This document shows positions 1 through 12,941 of a stretch of DNA of 64,000 nt, one piece after another (the first letter of the stretch is position 1; every line of letters begins with the position of its first letter). The DNA is from Pomphorhynchus laevis (taxonomy: Eukaryota; Acanthocephala; Palaeacanthocephala; Echinorhynchida; Pomphorhynchidae), in assembly GCA_012934845.2 (NCBI GenBank), contig WNNJ02000053.1, positions 62,001 through 126,000 of the forward strand, written 5' to 3'. Position numbers and translations under genes: made by a program. Under the pieces are notes generated by a model. That model was not told the DNA's origin. It did not search any database and saw only the letters and a list, made by a program, of their open reading frames with translations.

Positions 1-767
1 AAACGGTTTGGAATTTCTTCCCATGCACAGATGTCACTAGAAGAAACATCATAACATCTAGTTAGGTTCATAGCGGAGAACTTTCCCCTGCGGCCTCTGG
101 TCTCAACAGCGGGGCCATTGACCGCTCCTATGCTGGTTGGGAAGCATCATCATTTCCCATGATGCTACATAGCTTTCCTTGTTTCTGCCTTTTCACCTGT
201 GACATTATGCTGAAGGAAAAGCGTTTAGTAGACGGTGATATCGGGGCTGTATTCGTCTTAGATGAAATCAATTAAGCATATGTATCTATAGTAAGCAATT
301 CCTGAATCGTCTTCATCTGCTCCGAAATCCTCAATCAACCAACTTTAGTATTACCTCCATAGATGGTGGAGAGGTATTGGTAAATTGTTTAACCCGTGTG
401 CAGGATTATAAGATGATTTTGTAGCAGCTATAAAAGAGTGACCCTTTTTGTACTTCTTAAAGAAGCACGTCCTTGACCACTCCGGGTGAGGAAGCCCACA
501 GACAAGAGCAGCACGGTGCTGCATTACAGTAAGTTGGGTGCTCTCCAACTTTGGAGGATCATACACGGCAGATTTGTTTCACTCTCTTAGGTCGATCCCC
601 AGTACCCCCAGATGTGGAGCTAGTTGCATTGTGGTAAGGTCAACTTGTTCGAACTAATAAAAGTAAATTGTAAATTGCAACCCATAAAAGGGTTGCATCT
701 GGAACTTGCCAGCAATATGACGTAGTCTTTAGACGTTTTGGCAAATACCACGGCTAGGGGATATTGT
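1..767. other. Unassigned stretch
   Basis: I see no protein motif or RNA gene here. The one reading frame (351-566, minus, 71 codons) has no recognisable motif and is most likely chance. A short imperfect palindrome around 147-168 (gcatcat and atgatgc) is the only local structure noted. The base composition is less AT-rich than the DNA after 11.4 kb, so this may be old element or host intergenic DNA. Confidence 0.3.
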
Positions 768-1269
768 TCATCCCACGCGAATATTAGAGAGTTCATACTT
801 CTTTTGCAGATCCAGTAAATCTATCACCTCAGGGGAGCTTAGTAAGTTTGTTATTTTTATTGTAAACAGGATATGCTTAAATGAGACAGTTTCAGCATCC
901 TTTAAAGTACTCTGCAAATTTAATATACTCTTTAGCCAAATCGGCAGTCGTAAATGAGATTGTATAAGGATCCAACAGTTTTCGGGAAGATCAACAAAAT
1001 TCTGTCTGCTGGAAATTATTAATAGATCCGCGAAAAAATCTGTTGAAGTGGTCGTTTGTGGCTGTAGGAGTAATTGAAAATACGACCACAAAGTGTGTTG
1101 ATTTTATTATAAGAGCAAGTTCCTCCAATGTTGTTAAAATAGAAGAATTCAAGCCACTTACCTCGTTTGGGAGATTTCTTGCTTGATTTTGTGTTATTTT
1201 TGGAAAATTGCAATTGCTTTAACCTCCGACGTGTTACTTGCCATCACGCCTTACCCGACACAATCTAAT

Positions 1270-1859
1270 TACCCGAGTAATTTAGAGTTAACATCATGGG
1301 TACAATTAATATTTGCATTAAATCTTCAATCTTATCAAACACTGTTTTATTTGTATGCATTTGCTTGAATACTATTGATATGTCATGGCATATACTGCCG
1401 GGCACATGTATTTTGACTCTAAGTTATCTGTGATCCTTTTTGTCACAATCATATGCCAAATAGGACTTAATGGACTTCCCTGTGTTATGCATTTTATAAG
1501 CTTATACTTTCCAATTTATCATCTTTGAAATAAAATGTTCTGGCTTCTAAACAAGCTGCAATTATAGTAATTATGTTAATGGGTACATTGTCATCTTTTA
1601 TCGATTTTAATATGCAACTGTGTCTAACATTATCAAACGCAGCACTAACGTCCAGGCCTTATATCACAGCCGAGTGATCACTTCTTGTGATAAAGTTTTG
1701 CAAATGTCTTATTGCATTGATTGTCCCACGATCCATTCTAAATCCAAAAGTGTAATCATTCAGTAAGTCCTGATTTTCATAGTGCCTTACTAAAGTCCTA
1801 GCTAGCACTCTTTCAATGTAATGTGAAAAGTAAATATGTGTAGTCATTAGAGAAATCAA
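1270..1859 (-). pseudogene. LINE reverse transcriptase fragment (fingers and palm)
   Basis: Read on the minus strand, the first 66 codons (1859-1659) carry an RT-like segment with FGFRMDRGTINAIRHLQ, matching the GFR-x(2)-RST-type block of non-LTR RTs. Past a stop, the same frame goes on with GLDVSAAFDNVRH, the motif A region with the catalytic Asp, and then a block resembling TQGSPLSP (motif B). The catalytic YxDD motif C is not seen downstream. It is a dead, truncated LINE copy. The clade is unclear (CR1/Jockey-like patterns). Confidence 0.6.
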
Positions 1860-1912
1860 CTGAGAAATTCGTATAGTTTAAGACATCCCGACCGCTGAGT
1901 ATCTCAACGCGT

Positions 1913-2185
1913 CTAAATTTTACAACTTTTGTTAAAGTTCACATACAAGAAATTGATAAAACAATACGAAACTAAAGAGTTGCACGTAAGTAGTAGATAA
2001 GATAAGATAAGTAGTAGATAAACGGAAGTCACTAGAAGATCGTCGGCGTAGAGAAAAACGTTTATCTGAGTACCATTTACACGTAAATATGACGACAGAT
2101 CACATATATACAAAGAAAATAATAAAGGACTGAGTAGATCGCCTTGGAGAACTCCAATTTCCTGCGTAATGTAGTCAGTGCACAT
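1913..2185 (-). pseudogene. LINE reverse transcriptase fragment with YADD
   Basis: The minus-strand frame of 90 codons has GVLQGDLLSPLLFSLYICDL (motif B) followed by NVFLYADDLLVTS (motif C, the YADD catalytic pair). After this the sequence turns low-complexity. Motif C lies upstream, in minus-strand reading order, of the finger and palm block at 1859-1270. The two are therefore not one colinear RT but two neighbouring fragments, or a rearranged element. It is inactive. Confidence 0.65.
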
Positions 2186-2328
2186 GCTCCCATCAAATAT
2201 TTTTAATATAATATTTTTTATATTTTACATCGTTTAACACAATACAACAATTTCATGATACAAAAAGTGTTTTTAAATAAAAATTAATTTTACTAAAATT
2301 TTTGTGTAAAATATAGATTTTAAAATTC

Positions 2329-2550
2329 TTTGATTTGAGCTGGATCAATTTTTCTTTGATCCAACTCCAATAATTCTTTATAACATCTTTAGATTTTATT
2401 TTGTCTGTACGATAAAATTTCGTAATTCTTCATTATGATGTAATTACTCTGAAGATGTAATTTTCTCAAGATGCTAACAGAGACTAGCAAAATATCAAAT
2501 AAAATTTAAAAAAGATTTTAAATGGTTGATAATGATCCATTATTGATAAA
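2329..2550. repeat. Diverged copies of the foldback/satellite sequence, left flank
   Basis: Around 2338-2385 a short foldback reads gagctggatcaa, then ctttgatccaactccaataa, the inverted outer arms of the element at 2551-2691. Around 2468-2500 there is a partial inner arm (aagatgctaacagagactag, then aaaatatcaaat). At 2513-2550 the text tggttgataatgatccatta matches, inverted, the DNA just right of the 15.4 kb foldback. These copies are older than the array units because they differ more from one another. Confidence 0.6.
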
Positions 2551-2691
2551 TAATTATTGGAGCTGGATCAAAGAAGAGAGGAAATTATTTTTGATATTTC
2601 CCTAACTTCTGTTAGCATCTTCAGATGCTAACAGAAGTTAGCGAAATATCACAAAAAATTCTTTTTTTTGATCCAGCTCCAATAATTATTT
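2551..2691. mobile_element. Foldback (MITE-like) element at the start of the satellite array
   Basis: Two arms of about 69 bp (2551-2619 and 2624-2691) are nearly perfect inverted copies around a 4-base centre. Outer ends read aattattggagctggatcaa and ttgatccagctccaataatt; inner ends read gttagcatc and gatgctaac. No protein is encoded. The right arm is at the same time the first unit of the tandem array, so the foldback and the satellite share sequence. This is what one expects if the satellite grew from a non-autonomous hairpin element. Confidence 0.75.
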
Positions 2692-5600
2692 ACAAAATCA
2701 TTCCATCAACCATTTATAAACAAAAGAGTTATTTAAAACCATTGAAATTTTTCAATTTAGTAACTACTGCTAGCATCATCAGAAAATTACATATGAAGAT
2801 GCTTACAGAAGTTAGCGAAATATCACAAAAAATTCTTTTTTGATCCAGCTCCAATAATTATTTACAAAATCATTTCATCAATCATTTATAGAAAAAAGAG
2901 TTATTTAAAACCCTTGAAATTTTTAAATTTGCAAACTACTGTTAGCATCATCAGAAAATTGCATCAGAAAATTACATATGAAGAAGCTTACAGAAGTTAG
3001 CGAAATATCACAAAAAATTCTTTTTTTCTTTGATCCAGCTCCAATAATTATTTACAAAATCATTCCATCAACCATTTATAGACAAAAGAGTTATTTAAAA
3101 CCCTGGAAATTTTTCAATTTGCAAACTACTGTTAGCACCATCAGAAAATTACATATGAAGATGATTACAGAAGTTAGCGAAATATCACAAAAAATTCTCT
3201 TTTTTTGATCCAGCTCCAATAATTATTTACAAAATAATTTCATTAACCATTTATAGACAAAAGAGTTATTAAAAACCCTTGAAATTTTTAAATTTGGTAA
3301 CTACTGTTAGCATCATCAGAAAATTACATCAGAAAATTACATATGAAGATGCTTACAGAAGTTAGCGAAATATCACAAAAAATTCTTTTTTTTGATCCAG
3401 CTCCAATAATTATTTACAAAATCATTTCATCAATCATTTATAGAAAAAAGAGTTATTTAAAACCCTTGAAATTTTTCAATTTGCTAACTACTGTTAGCAT
3501 CATCAGAAAATTGCATCAGAAAATTACATATGAAGACGCTTACAGAAGTTAGCGAAATATCACAAAAAAATTCTTTTTTTTTGATCCAGCTCCAATTATT
3601 ATTTACAAAATCATTTCATCAATCATTTATAGAAAAAAGAGTTATTTAAAACCCTTGAAATTTTTCAATTTGCTAACTACTGTTAGCACCATCAGAAAAT
3701 TGCATCAGAAAATTACATATGAAGATGCTTACAGAAGTTAGCGAAATATCACAAAAAATTCTTTGTTTGATCCAGCTCCAATTATTATTTACAAAATCAT
3801 TTCATCAACCATTTATAGACAAAACAGTTATTTAAAACCCTTGAAATTTTTCAATTTGCTAACTACTGTTAGCATCATCAGAAAATTACATCAGAAAATT
3901 ACATATGAAGATGCTTACAGAAGTTAGCGAAATATCACAAAAAATTCTTTTTTTTGATCCAGCTCCAATAATTATTTACAAAATCATTTCATCAATCATT
4001 TATAGAAAAAAGAGTTATTTAAAACCCTTGAAATTTTTCAATTTGCTAACTACTGTTAGCATCATCAGAAAATTGCATCAGAAAATTACATATGAAGACG
4101 CTTACAGAAGTTAGCGAAATATCACAAAAAAATTCTTTTTTTTTGATCCAGCTCCAATTATTATTTACAAAATCATTTCATCAATCATTTATAGAAAAAA
4201 GAGTTATTTAAAACCCTTGAAATTTTTAAATTTGCAAACTACTGTTAGCATCATCAGAAAATTGCATCAGAAAATTACATATGAAGATGCTTACAGAAGT
4301 TAGCGAAATATCACAAAAAAATTCTTTGTTTGATCCAGCTCCAATTATTATTTACAAAATCATTTCATCAATCATTTATAGAAAAAAGAGTTATTTAAAA
4401 CCCTTGAAATTTTTCAATTTGCTAACTACTGTTAGCATCATCAGAAAATTACATATGAAGACGCTTACAGAAGTTAGCGAAATATCACAAAAAAATTCTT
4501 TGTTTGATCCAGCTCCAATTACTATTTACAAAATAATTTCATCAATCATTTAAAGAAAAAAGAGTTATTTAAAACCCTTGAAATTTTTCAATTTGCTAAC
4601 TACTGTTAGCACCATCAGAAAATTGCATCAGAAAATTACATATGAAGATGATTACAGAAGTTAGCGAAATATCACAAAAAATTCTTTTTTTTAATCCACC
4701 TCCAATAATTATTTACAAAATCATTTCATCAACCATTTATAGACAAAAGAGATATTTAAAACCCTTGAAATTTTTCAATTTGCAAACTACTGTTAGCACC
4801 ATCAGAAAATTACATATGAAGATGATTACAGAAGTTAGCGAAATATCACAAAAAATTCTTTTTTTTGATCCAGCTCCAATAATTATTTACAAAATCATTT
4901 CATCAATCATTTATAGAAAAAAGAGTTATTTAAAACCCTTGAAATTTTTAAATTTGCAAACTACTGTTAGCATCATCAGAAAATTGCATCAGAAAATTGC
5001 ATCAGAAAATTGCATCAGAAAATTACATATGAAGACGCTTACAGAAGTTAGCGAAATATCACAAAAAAATTCTTTGTTTGATCCAGCTCCAATTATTATT
5101 TACAAAATCATTTCATCAATCATTTATAGAAAAAAGAGTTATTTAAAACCCTTGAAATTTTTCAATTTGCTAACTACTGTTAGCACCATCAGAAAATTGC
5201 ATCAGAAAATTACATATGAAGATGCTTACAGAAGTTAGCGAAATATCACAAAAAATTCTTTTTTTTGATCCAGCTCCAATAATTATTTACAAAATCATTT
5301 CATCAACCATTTATAGAAAAAAGAGTTATTTAAAACCCTTGAAATTTTTAAATTTGCAAACTACTGTTAGCATCATCAGAAAATTGCATCAGAAAATTGC
5401 ATCAGAAAATTACATATGAAGATGCTTACAGAAGTTAGCGAAATATCACAAAAAATTCTTTTTTTTGATCCAGCTCCAATAATTATTTACAAAATCATTT
5501 CATCAACCATTTATAGACAAAAGAGGTATTTAAAACCCTTGAAATTTTTCAATTTGCTAACTACTGTTAGCATCATCAGAAAATTGCATCAGAAAATTAC

Positions 5601-8600
5601 ATATGAAGATGCTTACAGAAGTTAGCGAAATATCACAAAAAATTCTTTTTTTTGATCCAGCTCCAATAATTATTTACAAAATCATTTCATCAATCATTTA
5701 TAGAAAAAAGAGTTATTTAAAACCCTTGAAATTTTTCAATTTGCTAACTACTGTTAGCATCATCAGAAAATTGCATCAGAAAATTACATATGAAGACGCT
5801 TACAGAAGTTAGCGAAATATCACAAAAAAATTCTTTGTTTGATCCAGCTCCAATTATTATTTACAAAATCATTTCATCAATCATTTATAGAAAAAAGAGT
5901 TATTTAAAACCCTTGAAATTTTTCAATTTGCTAACTACTGTTAGCATCATCAGAAAATTGCATCAGAAAATTACATATGAAGATGCTTACAGAAGTTAGC
6001 GAAATATCACAAAAAATTCTTTTTTTTAATCCACCTCCAATAATTATTTACAAAATCATTTCATCAATCATTTATAGAAAAAAGAGTTATTTAAAACCCT
6101 TGAAATTTTTCAATTTGCTAACTACTGTTAGCATCATCAGAAAATTGCATCAGAAAATTACATATGAAGACGCTTACAGAAGTTAGCGAAATATCACAAA
6201 AAAATTCTTTGTTTGATCCAGCTCCAATTATTATTTACAAAATCATTTCATCAATCATTTATAGAAAAAAGAGTTATTTAAAACCCTTGAAATTTTTCAA
6301 TTTGCTAACTACTGTTAGCATCATCAGAAAATTGCATCAGAAAATTACATATGAAGATGCTTACAGAAGTTAGCGAAATATCACAAAAAAATTCTTTTTT
6401 TTGATCCAGCTCCAATAATTATTTACAAAATCATTTCATCAACCATTTATAGACAAAAGAGTTATTTAAAACCCTTGAAATTTTTCAATTTGCTAACTAC
6501 TGTTAGCATCATCAGAAAATTGCATCAGAAAATTACATATGAAGATGATTACAGAAGTTAGCGAAATATCACAAAAAATTCTTTTTTTTAATCCACCTCC
6601 AATAATTATTTACAAAATCATTTCATCAACCATTTATAGAAAAAAGAGTTATTTAAAACCCTTGAAATTTTTCAATTTGCTAACTACTGTTAGCACCATC
6701 AGAAAATTGCATCAGAAAATTACATATGAAGATGCTTACAGAAGTTAGCGAAATATCACAAAAAATTCTTTGTTTGATCCAGCTCCAATTATTATTTACA
6801 AAATCATTTCATCAATCATTTATAGAAAAAAGAGTTATTTAAAACCCTTGAAATTTTTCAATTTGCTAACTACTGTTAGCACCATCAGAAAATTGCATCA
6901 GAAAATTACATATGAAGATGCTTACAGAAGTTAGCGAAATATCACAAAAAATTCTTTGTTTGATCCAGCTCCAATTATTATTTACAAAATCATTTCATCA
7001 ATCATTTATAGAAAAAAGAGTTATTTAAAACCCTTGAAATTTTTCAATTTGGTAACTACTGTTAGCACCATCAGAAAATTGCATCAGAAAATTACATATG
7101 AAGATGCTTACAGAAGTTAGCGAAATATCACAAAAAATTCTTTTTTTTAATCCACCTCCAATAATTATTTACAAAATCATTTCATCAACCATTTATAGAC
7201 AAAAGAGTTATTTAAAACCCTTGAAATTTTTCAATTTGCTAACTACTGTTTGCATCATCAGAAAATTGCATCAGAAAATTACATATGAAGATGCTTACAG
7301 AAGTTAGCGAAATATCACAAAAAATTCTTTTTTTTGATCCAGCTCCAATAATTATTTACAAAATCATTTCATCAATCATTTATAGAAAAAAGAGTTATTT
7401 AAAACCCTTGAAATTTTTCAATTTGCTAACTACTGTTAGCATCATCAGAAAATTGCATCAGAAAATTACATATGAAGACGCTTACAGAAGTTAGCGAAAT
7501 ATCACAAAAAAATTCTTTGTTTGATCCAGCTCCAATTATTATTTACAAAATCATTTCATCAATCATTTATAGAAAAAAGAGTTATTTAAAACCCTTGAAA
7601 TTTTTCAATTTGCTAACTACTGTTAGCATCATCAGAAAATTGCATCAGAAAATTACATATGAAGATGCTTACAGAAGTTAGCGAAATATCACAAAAAATT
7701 CTTTTTTTTAATCCACCTCCAATAATTATTTACAAAATCATTTCATCAATCATTTATAGAAAAAAGAGTTATTTAAAACCCTTGAAATTTTTCAATTTGC
7801 TAACTACTGTTAGCATCATCAGAAAATTGCATCAGAAAATTACATATGAAGATGCTTACAGAAGTTAGCGAAATATCACAAAAAATTCTTTGTTTGATCC
7901 AGCTCCAATTATTATTTACAAAATCATTTCATCAATCATTTATAGAAAAAAGAGTTATTTAAAACCCTTGAAATTTTTCAATTTGCTAACTACTGTTAGC
8001 ATCATCAGAAAATTGCATCAGAAAATTACATATGAAGATGCTTACAGAAGTTAGCGAAATATCACAAAAAATTCTTTTTTTTGATCCAGCTCCAATAATT
8101 ATTTACAAAATCATTTCATCAACCATTTATAGACAAAAGAGTTATTTAAAACCCTTGAAATTTTTCAATTTGCTAACTACTGTTAGCATCATCAGAAAAT
8201 TGCATCAGAAAATTACATATGAAGATGATTACAGAAGTTAGCGAAATATCACAAAAAATTCTTTTTTTTAATCCACCTCCAATAATTATTTACAAAATCA
8301 TTTCATCAACCATTTATAGACAAAAGAGTTATTTAAAACCCTTGAAATTTTTCAATTTGCTAACTACTGTTAGCACCATCAGAAAATTGCATCAGAAAAT
8401 TACATATGAAGATGCTTACAGAAGTTAGCGAAATATCACAAAAAATTCTTTGTTTGATCTAGCTCCAATTATTATTTACAAAATCATTTCATCAATCATT
8501 TATAGAAAAAAGAGTTATTTAAAACCCTTGAAATTTTTCAATTTGCTAACTACTGTTAGCACCATCAGAAAATTGCATCAGAAAATTACATATGAAGATG

Positions 8601-11365
8601 CTTACAGAAGTTAGCGAAATATCACAAAAAATTCTTTTTTTTAATCCACCTCCAATAATTATTTACAAAATCATTTCATCAATCATTTATAGAAAAAAGA
8701 GTTATTTAAAACCCTTGAAATTTTTCAATTTGCTAACTACTGTTAGCATCATCAGAAAATTGCATCAGAAAATTACATATGAAGATGCTTACAGAAGTTA
8801 GCGAAATATCACAAAAAATTCTTTTTTTTAATCCACCTCCAATAATTATTTACAAAATCATTTCATCAACCATTTATAGACAAAAGAGTTATTTAAAACC
8901 CTTGAAATTTTTCAATTTGCTAAGTACTGTTTGCATCATCAGAAAATTACATATGAAGATGCTTACAGAAGTTAGCGAAATATCACAAAAAATTCTTTGT
9001 TTGATCCAGCTCCAATTATTATTTACAAAATCATTTCATCAATCATTTATAGAAAAAAGAGTTATTTAAAACCCTTGAAATTTTTCAATTTGCTAACTAC
9101 TGTTTGCATCATCAGAAAATTACATATGAAGATGCTTACAGAAGTTAGCGAAATATCACAAAAAATTCTTTTTTTTAATCCACCTCCAATAATTATTTAC
9201 AAAATCATTTCATCAACCATTTATAGACAAAAGAGTTATTTAAAACCCTTGAAATTTTTCAATTTGCTAACTACTGTTTGCATCATCAGAAAATTACATA
9301 TGAAGATGCTTACAGAAGTTAGCGAAATATCACAAAAAATTCTTTTTTTAATCCACCTCCAATAATTATTTACAAAATCATTTCATCAACCATTTATAGA
9401 CAAAAGAGTTATTTAAAACCCTTGAAATTTTTCAATTTGCTAACTACTGTTTGCATCATCAGAAAATTACATATGAAGATGCTTACAGAAGTTAGCGAAA
9501 TATCACAAAAAATTCTTTTTTTAATCCACCTCCAATAATTATTTACAAAATCATTTCATCAACCATTTATAGACAAAACAGTTATTTAAAACCCTTGAAA
9601 TTTTTCAATTTGCAAACTACTGTTAGCATCATCAGAAAATTGCATCAGAAAATTACATATGAAGATGCTTACAGAAGTTAGCGAAATATCACAAAAAATT
9701 CTTTTTTTTAATCCACCTCCAATAATTATTTACAAAATCATTTCATCAACCATTTATAGACAAAAGAGTTATTTAAAACCCTTGAAATTTTTCAATTTGC
9801 TAACTACTGTTAGCATCATCAGAAAATTGCATCAGAAAATTACATATGAAGATGCTTACAGAAGTTAGCGAAATATCACAAAAAATTCTTTTTTTTAATC
9901 CACCTCCAATAATTATTTACAAAATCATTTCATCAACCATTTATAGACAAAAGAGTTATTTAAAACCCTTGAAATTTTTCAATTTGCTAACTACTGTTTG
10001 CATCATCAGAAAATTACATATGAAGATGCTTACAGAAGTTAGCGAAATATCACAAAAAATTCTTTTTTTAATCCACCTCCAATAATTATTTACAAAATCA
10101 TTTCATCAACCATTTATAGACAAAAGAGTTATTTAAAACCCTTGAAATTTTTCAATTTGCTAACTACTGTTTGCATCATCAGAAAATTACATATGAAGAT
10201 GCTTACAGAAGTTAGCGAAATATCACAAAAAATTCTTTTTTTAATCCACCTCCAATAATTATTTACAAAATCATTTCATCAACCATTTATAGACAAAAGA
10301 GTTATTTAAAACCCTTGAAATTTTTCAATTTGCAAACTACTGTTAGCATCATCAGAAAATTGCATCAGAAAATTACATATGAAGATGCTTACAGAAGTTA
10401 GCGAAATATCACAAAAAATTCTTTTTTTAATCCACCTCCAATAATTATTTACAAAATCATTTCATCAATCATTTATAGAAAAAAGAGTTATTTAAAACCC
10501 TTGAAATTTTTCAATTTGGTAACTACTGTTAGCACCATCAGAAAATTGCATCAGAAAATTACATATGAAGATGCTTACAGAAGTTAGCGAAATATCACAA
10601 AAAATTCTTTTTTTTAATCCACCTCCAATAATTATTTACAAAATCATTTCATCAACCATTTATAGAAAAAAGAGTTATTTAAAACCCTTGAAATTTTTCA
10701 ATTTGCTAACTACTGTTTGCATCATCAGAAAATTGCATCAGAAAATTACATATGAAGATGCTTACAGAAGTTAGCGAAATATCACAAAAAATTCTTTTTT
10801 TAATCCACCTCCAATAATTATTTACAAAATCATTTCATCAACCATTTATAGACAAAAGAGTTATTTAAAACCCTTGAAATTTTTAAATTTGCAAACTACT
10901 GTTAGCATCATCAGAAAATTACATATGAAGATGATTACAGAAGTTAGCGAAATATCACAAAAAAATTCTTTGTTTGATCCAGCTCCAATAATTATTTACA
11001 AAATCATTTCATCAACCATTTATAGACAAAAGAGTTGTTTAAAACCCTTGAAATTTTTCATTTTGCTAACTACTGTTTGCACCATCAGAAAATTACATAT
11101 GAAGATGATTACAGAAGTTAGCGAAATATCACAAAAAATTCTTTTTTTTAATCCACCTCCAATAATTATTTACAAAATCATTTCATCAACCATTTATAGA
11201 AAAAAGAGTTATTTAAAACCCTTGAAATTTTTCAATTTGGTAACTACTGTTAGCATCATCAGAAAATTACATATGAAGATGCTTACAGAAGTTAGCGAAA
11301 TATCACAAAAAATTCTTTTTTTCTTTGATCCAGCTCCAATAATTATTTATAATATTTATATTTTA
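2624..11365. repeat. Tandem satellite array, ~48 units of 187 bp (short form ~174 bp)
   Basis: The word gaagttagcgaaatatcaca recurs about 48 times. Spacing is mostly 186-188 bp, with short units of 173-175 bp mainly at 8.95-10.4 kb. The length difference is a 13-14 bp extra copy of gcatcagaaaatt at the unit end. Two unit classes differ at gatccagctccaa versus aatccacctccaa, and at tcaatcatttatagaaaaa versus tcaaccatttatagacaaa. Each unit still has inverted ends (gctaactactgttagcatc and gatgcttacagaagttagc). Frames of 69-198 codons run over it, but they only follow unit length: 174 is divisible by 3 and 187 is not. I do not regard them as genes. Confidence 0.95.
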
Positions 11366-11386
11366 ATATAACATGACCTTATATTA

Positions 11387-11870
11387 TGAAGTTAACATCT
11401 GTTAGCATCTTCAGAAAATTATATCTGATGATACTAAGATAAGTTAGGGAAATATCAAAAATAATTTTCTCCTTTCTTTGATCCAGCTCCAATAATTCTT
11501 TATTTGTAATCGTAATGATTTCATTATAAAAACAGCTAAATCTATTTTGGACAACTAAATACAGGTTTTTAATTATCGTAATTAAATGACGAATTACTCA
11601 AAAATCTGTGCATTTCTTTTATTCGAATTCTAAGAAGATATTTCGCTTTTGCTAAGATTTTTATTAAATTTTAAATCGGTTTTACTCTCTGTAAATGCAC
11701 AAAAAATGTTAAACTTACTTAAATTTAGACCAAATTTCTCAAAATTTAACGATTTATATACATGAAATCATTAAAAGTAATTTTTTGAAGATGTTAACAG
11801 AAGTTAGCAAAATATCAAAAATAAATTACACTTTTGCTTGATTCAGCTCTAATAATTATTTGCGAATATA
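11387..11870 (+). repeat. Diverged satellite/foldback copies, right flank
   Basis: Two degraded half-elements follow the array. At 11387-11510 the text ctgttagcatcttcag is followed by gttagggaaatatcaaa and ctttgatccagctccaataa. At 11789-11856 there is gatgttaacagaagttagca, then aaaatatcaaaa and a decayed outer end gattcagctctaataa. They match the right arm of the foldback at 2551-2691 and are more diverged than array units. This suggests the dispersed element existed before the array grew. Confidence 0.65.
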
Positions 11871-12941
11871 CGAATATAAATTGTTCAATTTCTAAGCTAT
11901 CTTTTTAATTTAGAAACAGAACTAGCATTAGAAACAATGAAATCAAAACTACAAGAGTTTCAGTCACATCTACTTGATTACGATGGAAGATCATCGCGTT
12001 ATCACTCAATACATAATTCCAGTCAATGTATTCACAGAGATCTTTGCAAACTACGAGATCGCTTAACAGACAATAGGTTTAACTGCCAAATTGATTGTTT
12101 TAGCAGCAAGCACTGGAATGTATACAAAGATATCGTAACTCTTCAGCACTGTAAATCTAATTTAATTACGATTTAAAGAATTATAATAAGCTAGATGATA
12201 TTTAATAACCGTCTACGTACGTGATCCGCTGTGACCATAACAGATTACGCATCAACTTCGAATTATACATGGTGATTTTGCTCCTCATAGGAACGGTTTT
12301 GGTCATTTCAAAGAAAATTTATTACTCCATTTTTATTTGCGTTTAGGCTAGTAAAATATCCTTATTTGGCTGATGTCGTGCACATGTCAATACATTTTAT
12401 TACAATTAATCAAGACAATTTTTACAAGTTAAAATTAAAATTCGAGAAAAACCAAAATTAAAAACTTCTATTTTAATGCCATTCGTGACAACTCACTTCC
12501 ACCACTTCCGCATGTCGCTTTACAAGTCCACTTGCCTTTAGAGCCTTAACTTTCAGAGCTTGCTCATTAACGCTTTGATCTGTTTGGCAATGCAAATCAT
12601 TGTAGATATGACCAATAAATCTCTACATATCTATTCCATTCAAACTTTATTTTTTTTGTCATGATTATCATATACAGCTGAAAAGGTTAAACATAACGGT
12701 TTGTTAATCTTAAACCACGTAAAACAACGTTAATATGGTTAATACAAAATGAGTCAAATTAAAAATTTCTATCGGAAATTACTGTTAATTGTTTTTGCAG
12801 GGGTTCCTCGGAAAAACGTTAGATATATTTGAAACAGTATTAAACTGTCTTTCAGGATCCACTTACGGGTACGATTAGATATTTTGATAAATTGCGGGAT
12901 ATTATACGGTTAATCAAGCAAATGTAACAATTAAATGCTTA
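11871..12941. other. AT-rich stretch, no supported gene
   Basis: A frame at 11937-12176 (plus, 79 codons) has no motif I know and sits in plain AT-rich DNA. I treat it as chance or as a remnant exon that cannot be proved. Nothing else is seen. Confidence 0.3.

Noticed and set aside
2551-11365. CRISPR-like array
   Set aside because: Whole 187 bp units repeat, with no alternation of short repeats and unique spacers, and the DNA is eukaryotic.
2625-11371. Row of 69-198 codon frames beginning MKMLTEVSEISQK
   Set aside because: They are translations of satellite units; their lengths follow unit length modulo three, and they start and stop at the same point of each unit.
11937-12176. 79-codon frame
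   Set aside because: No motif, no homology I recognise, lone in AT-rich DNA.
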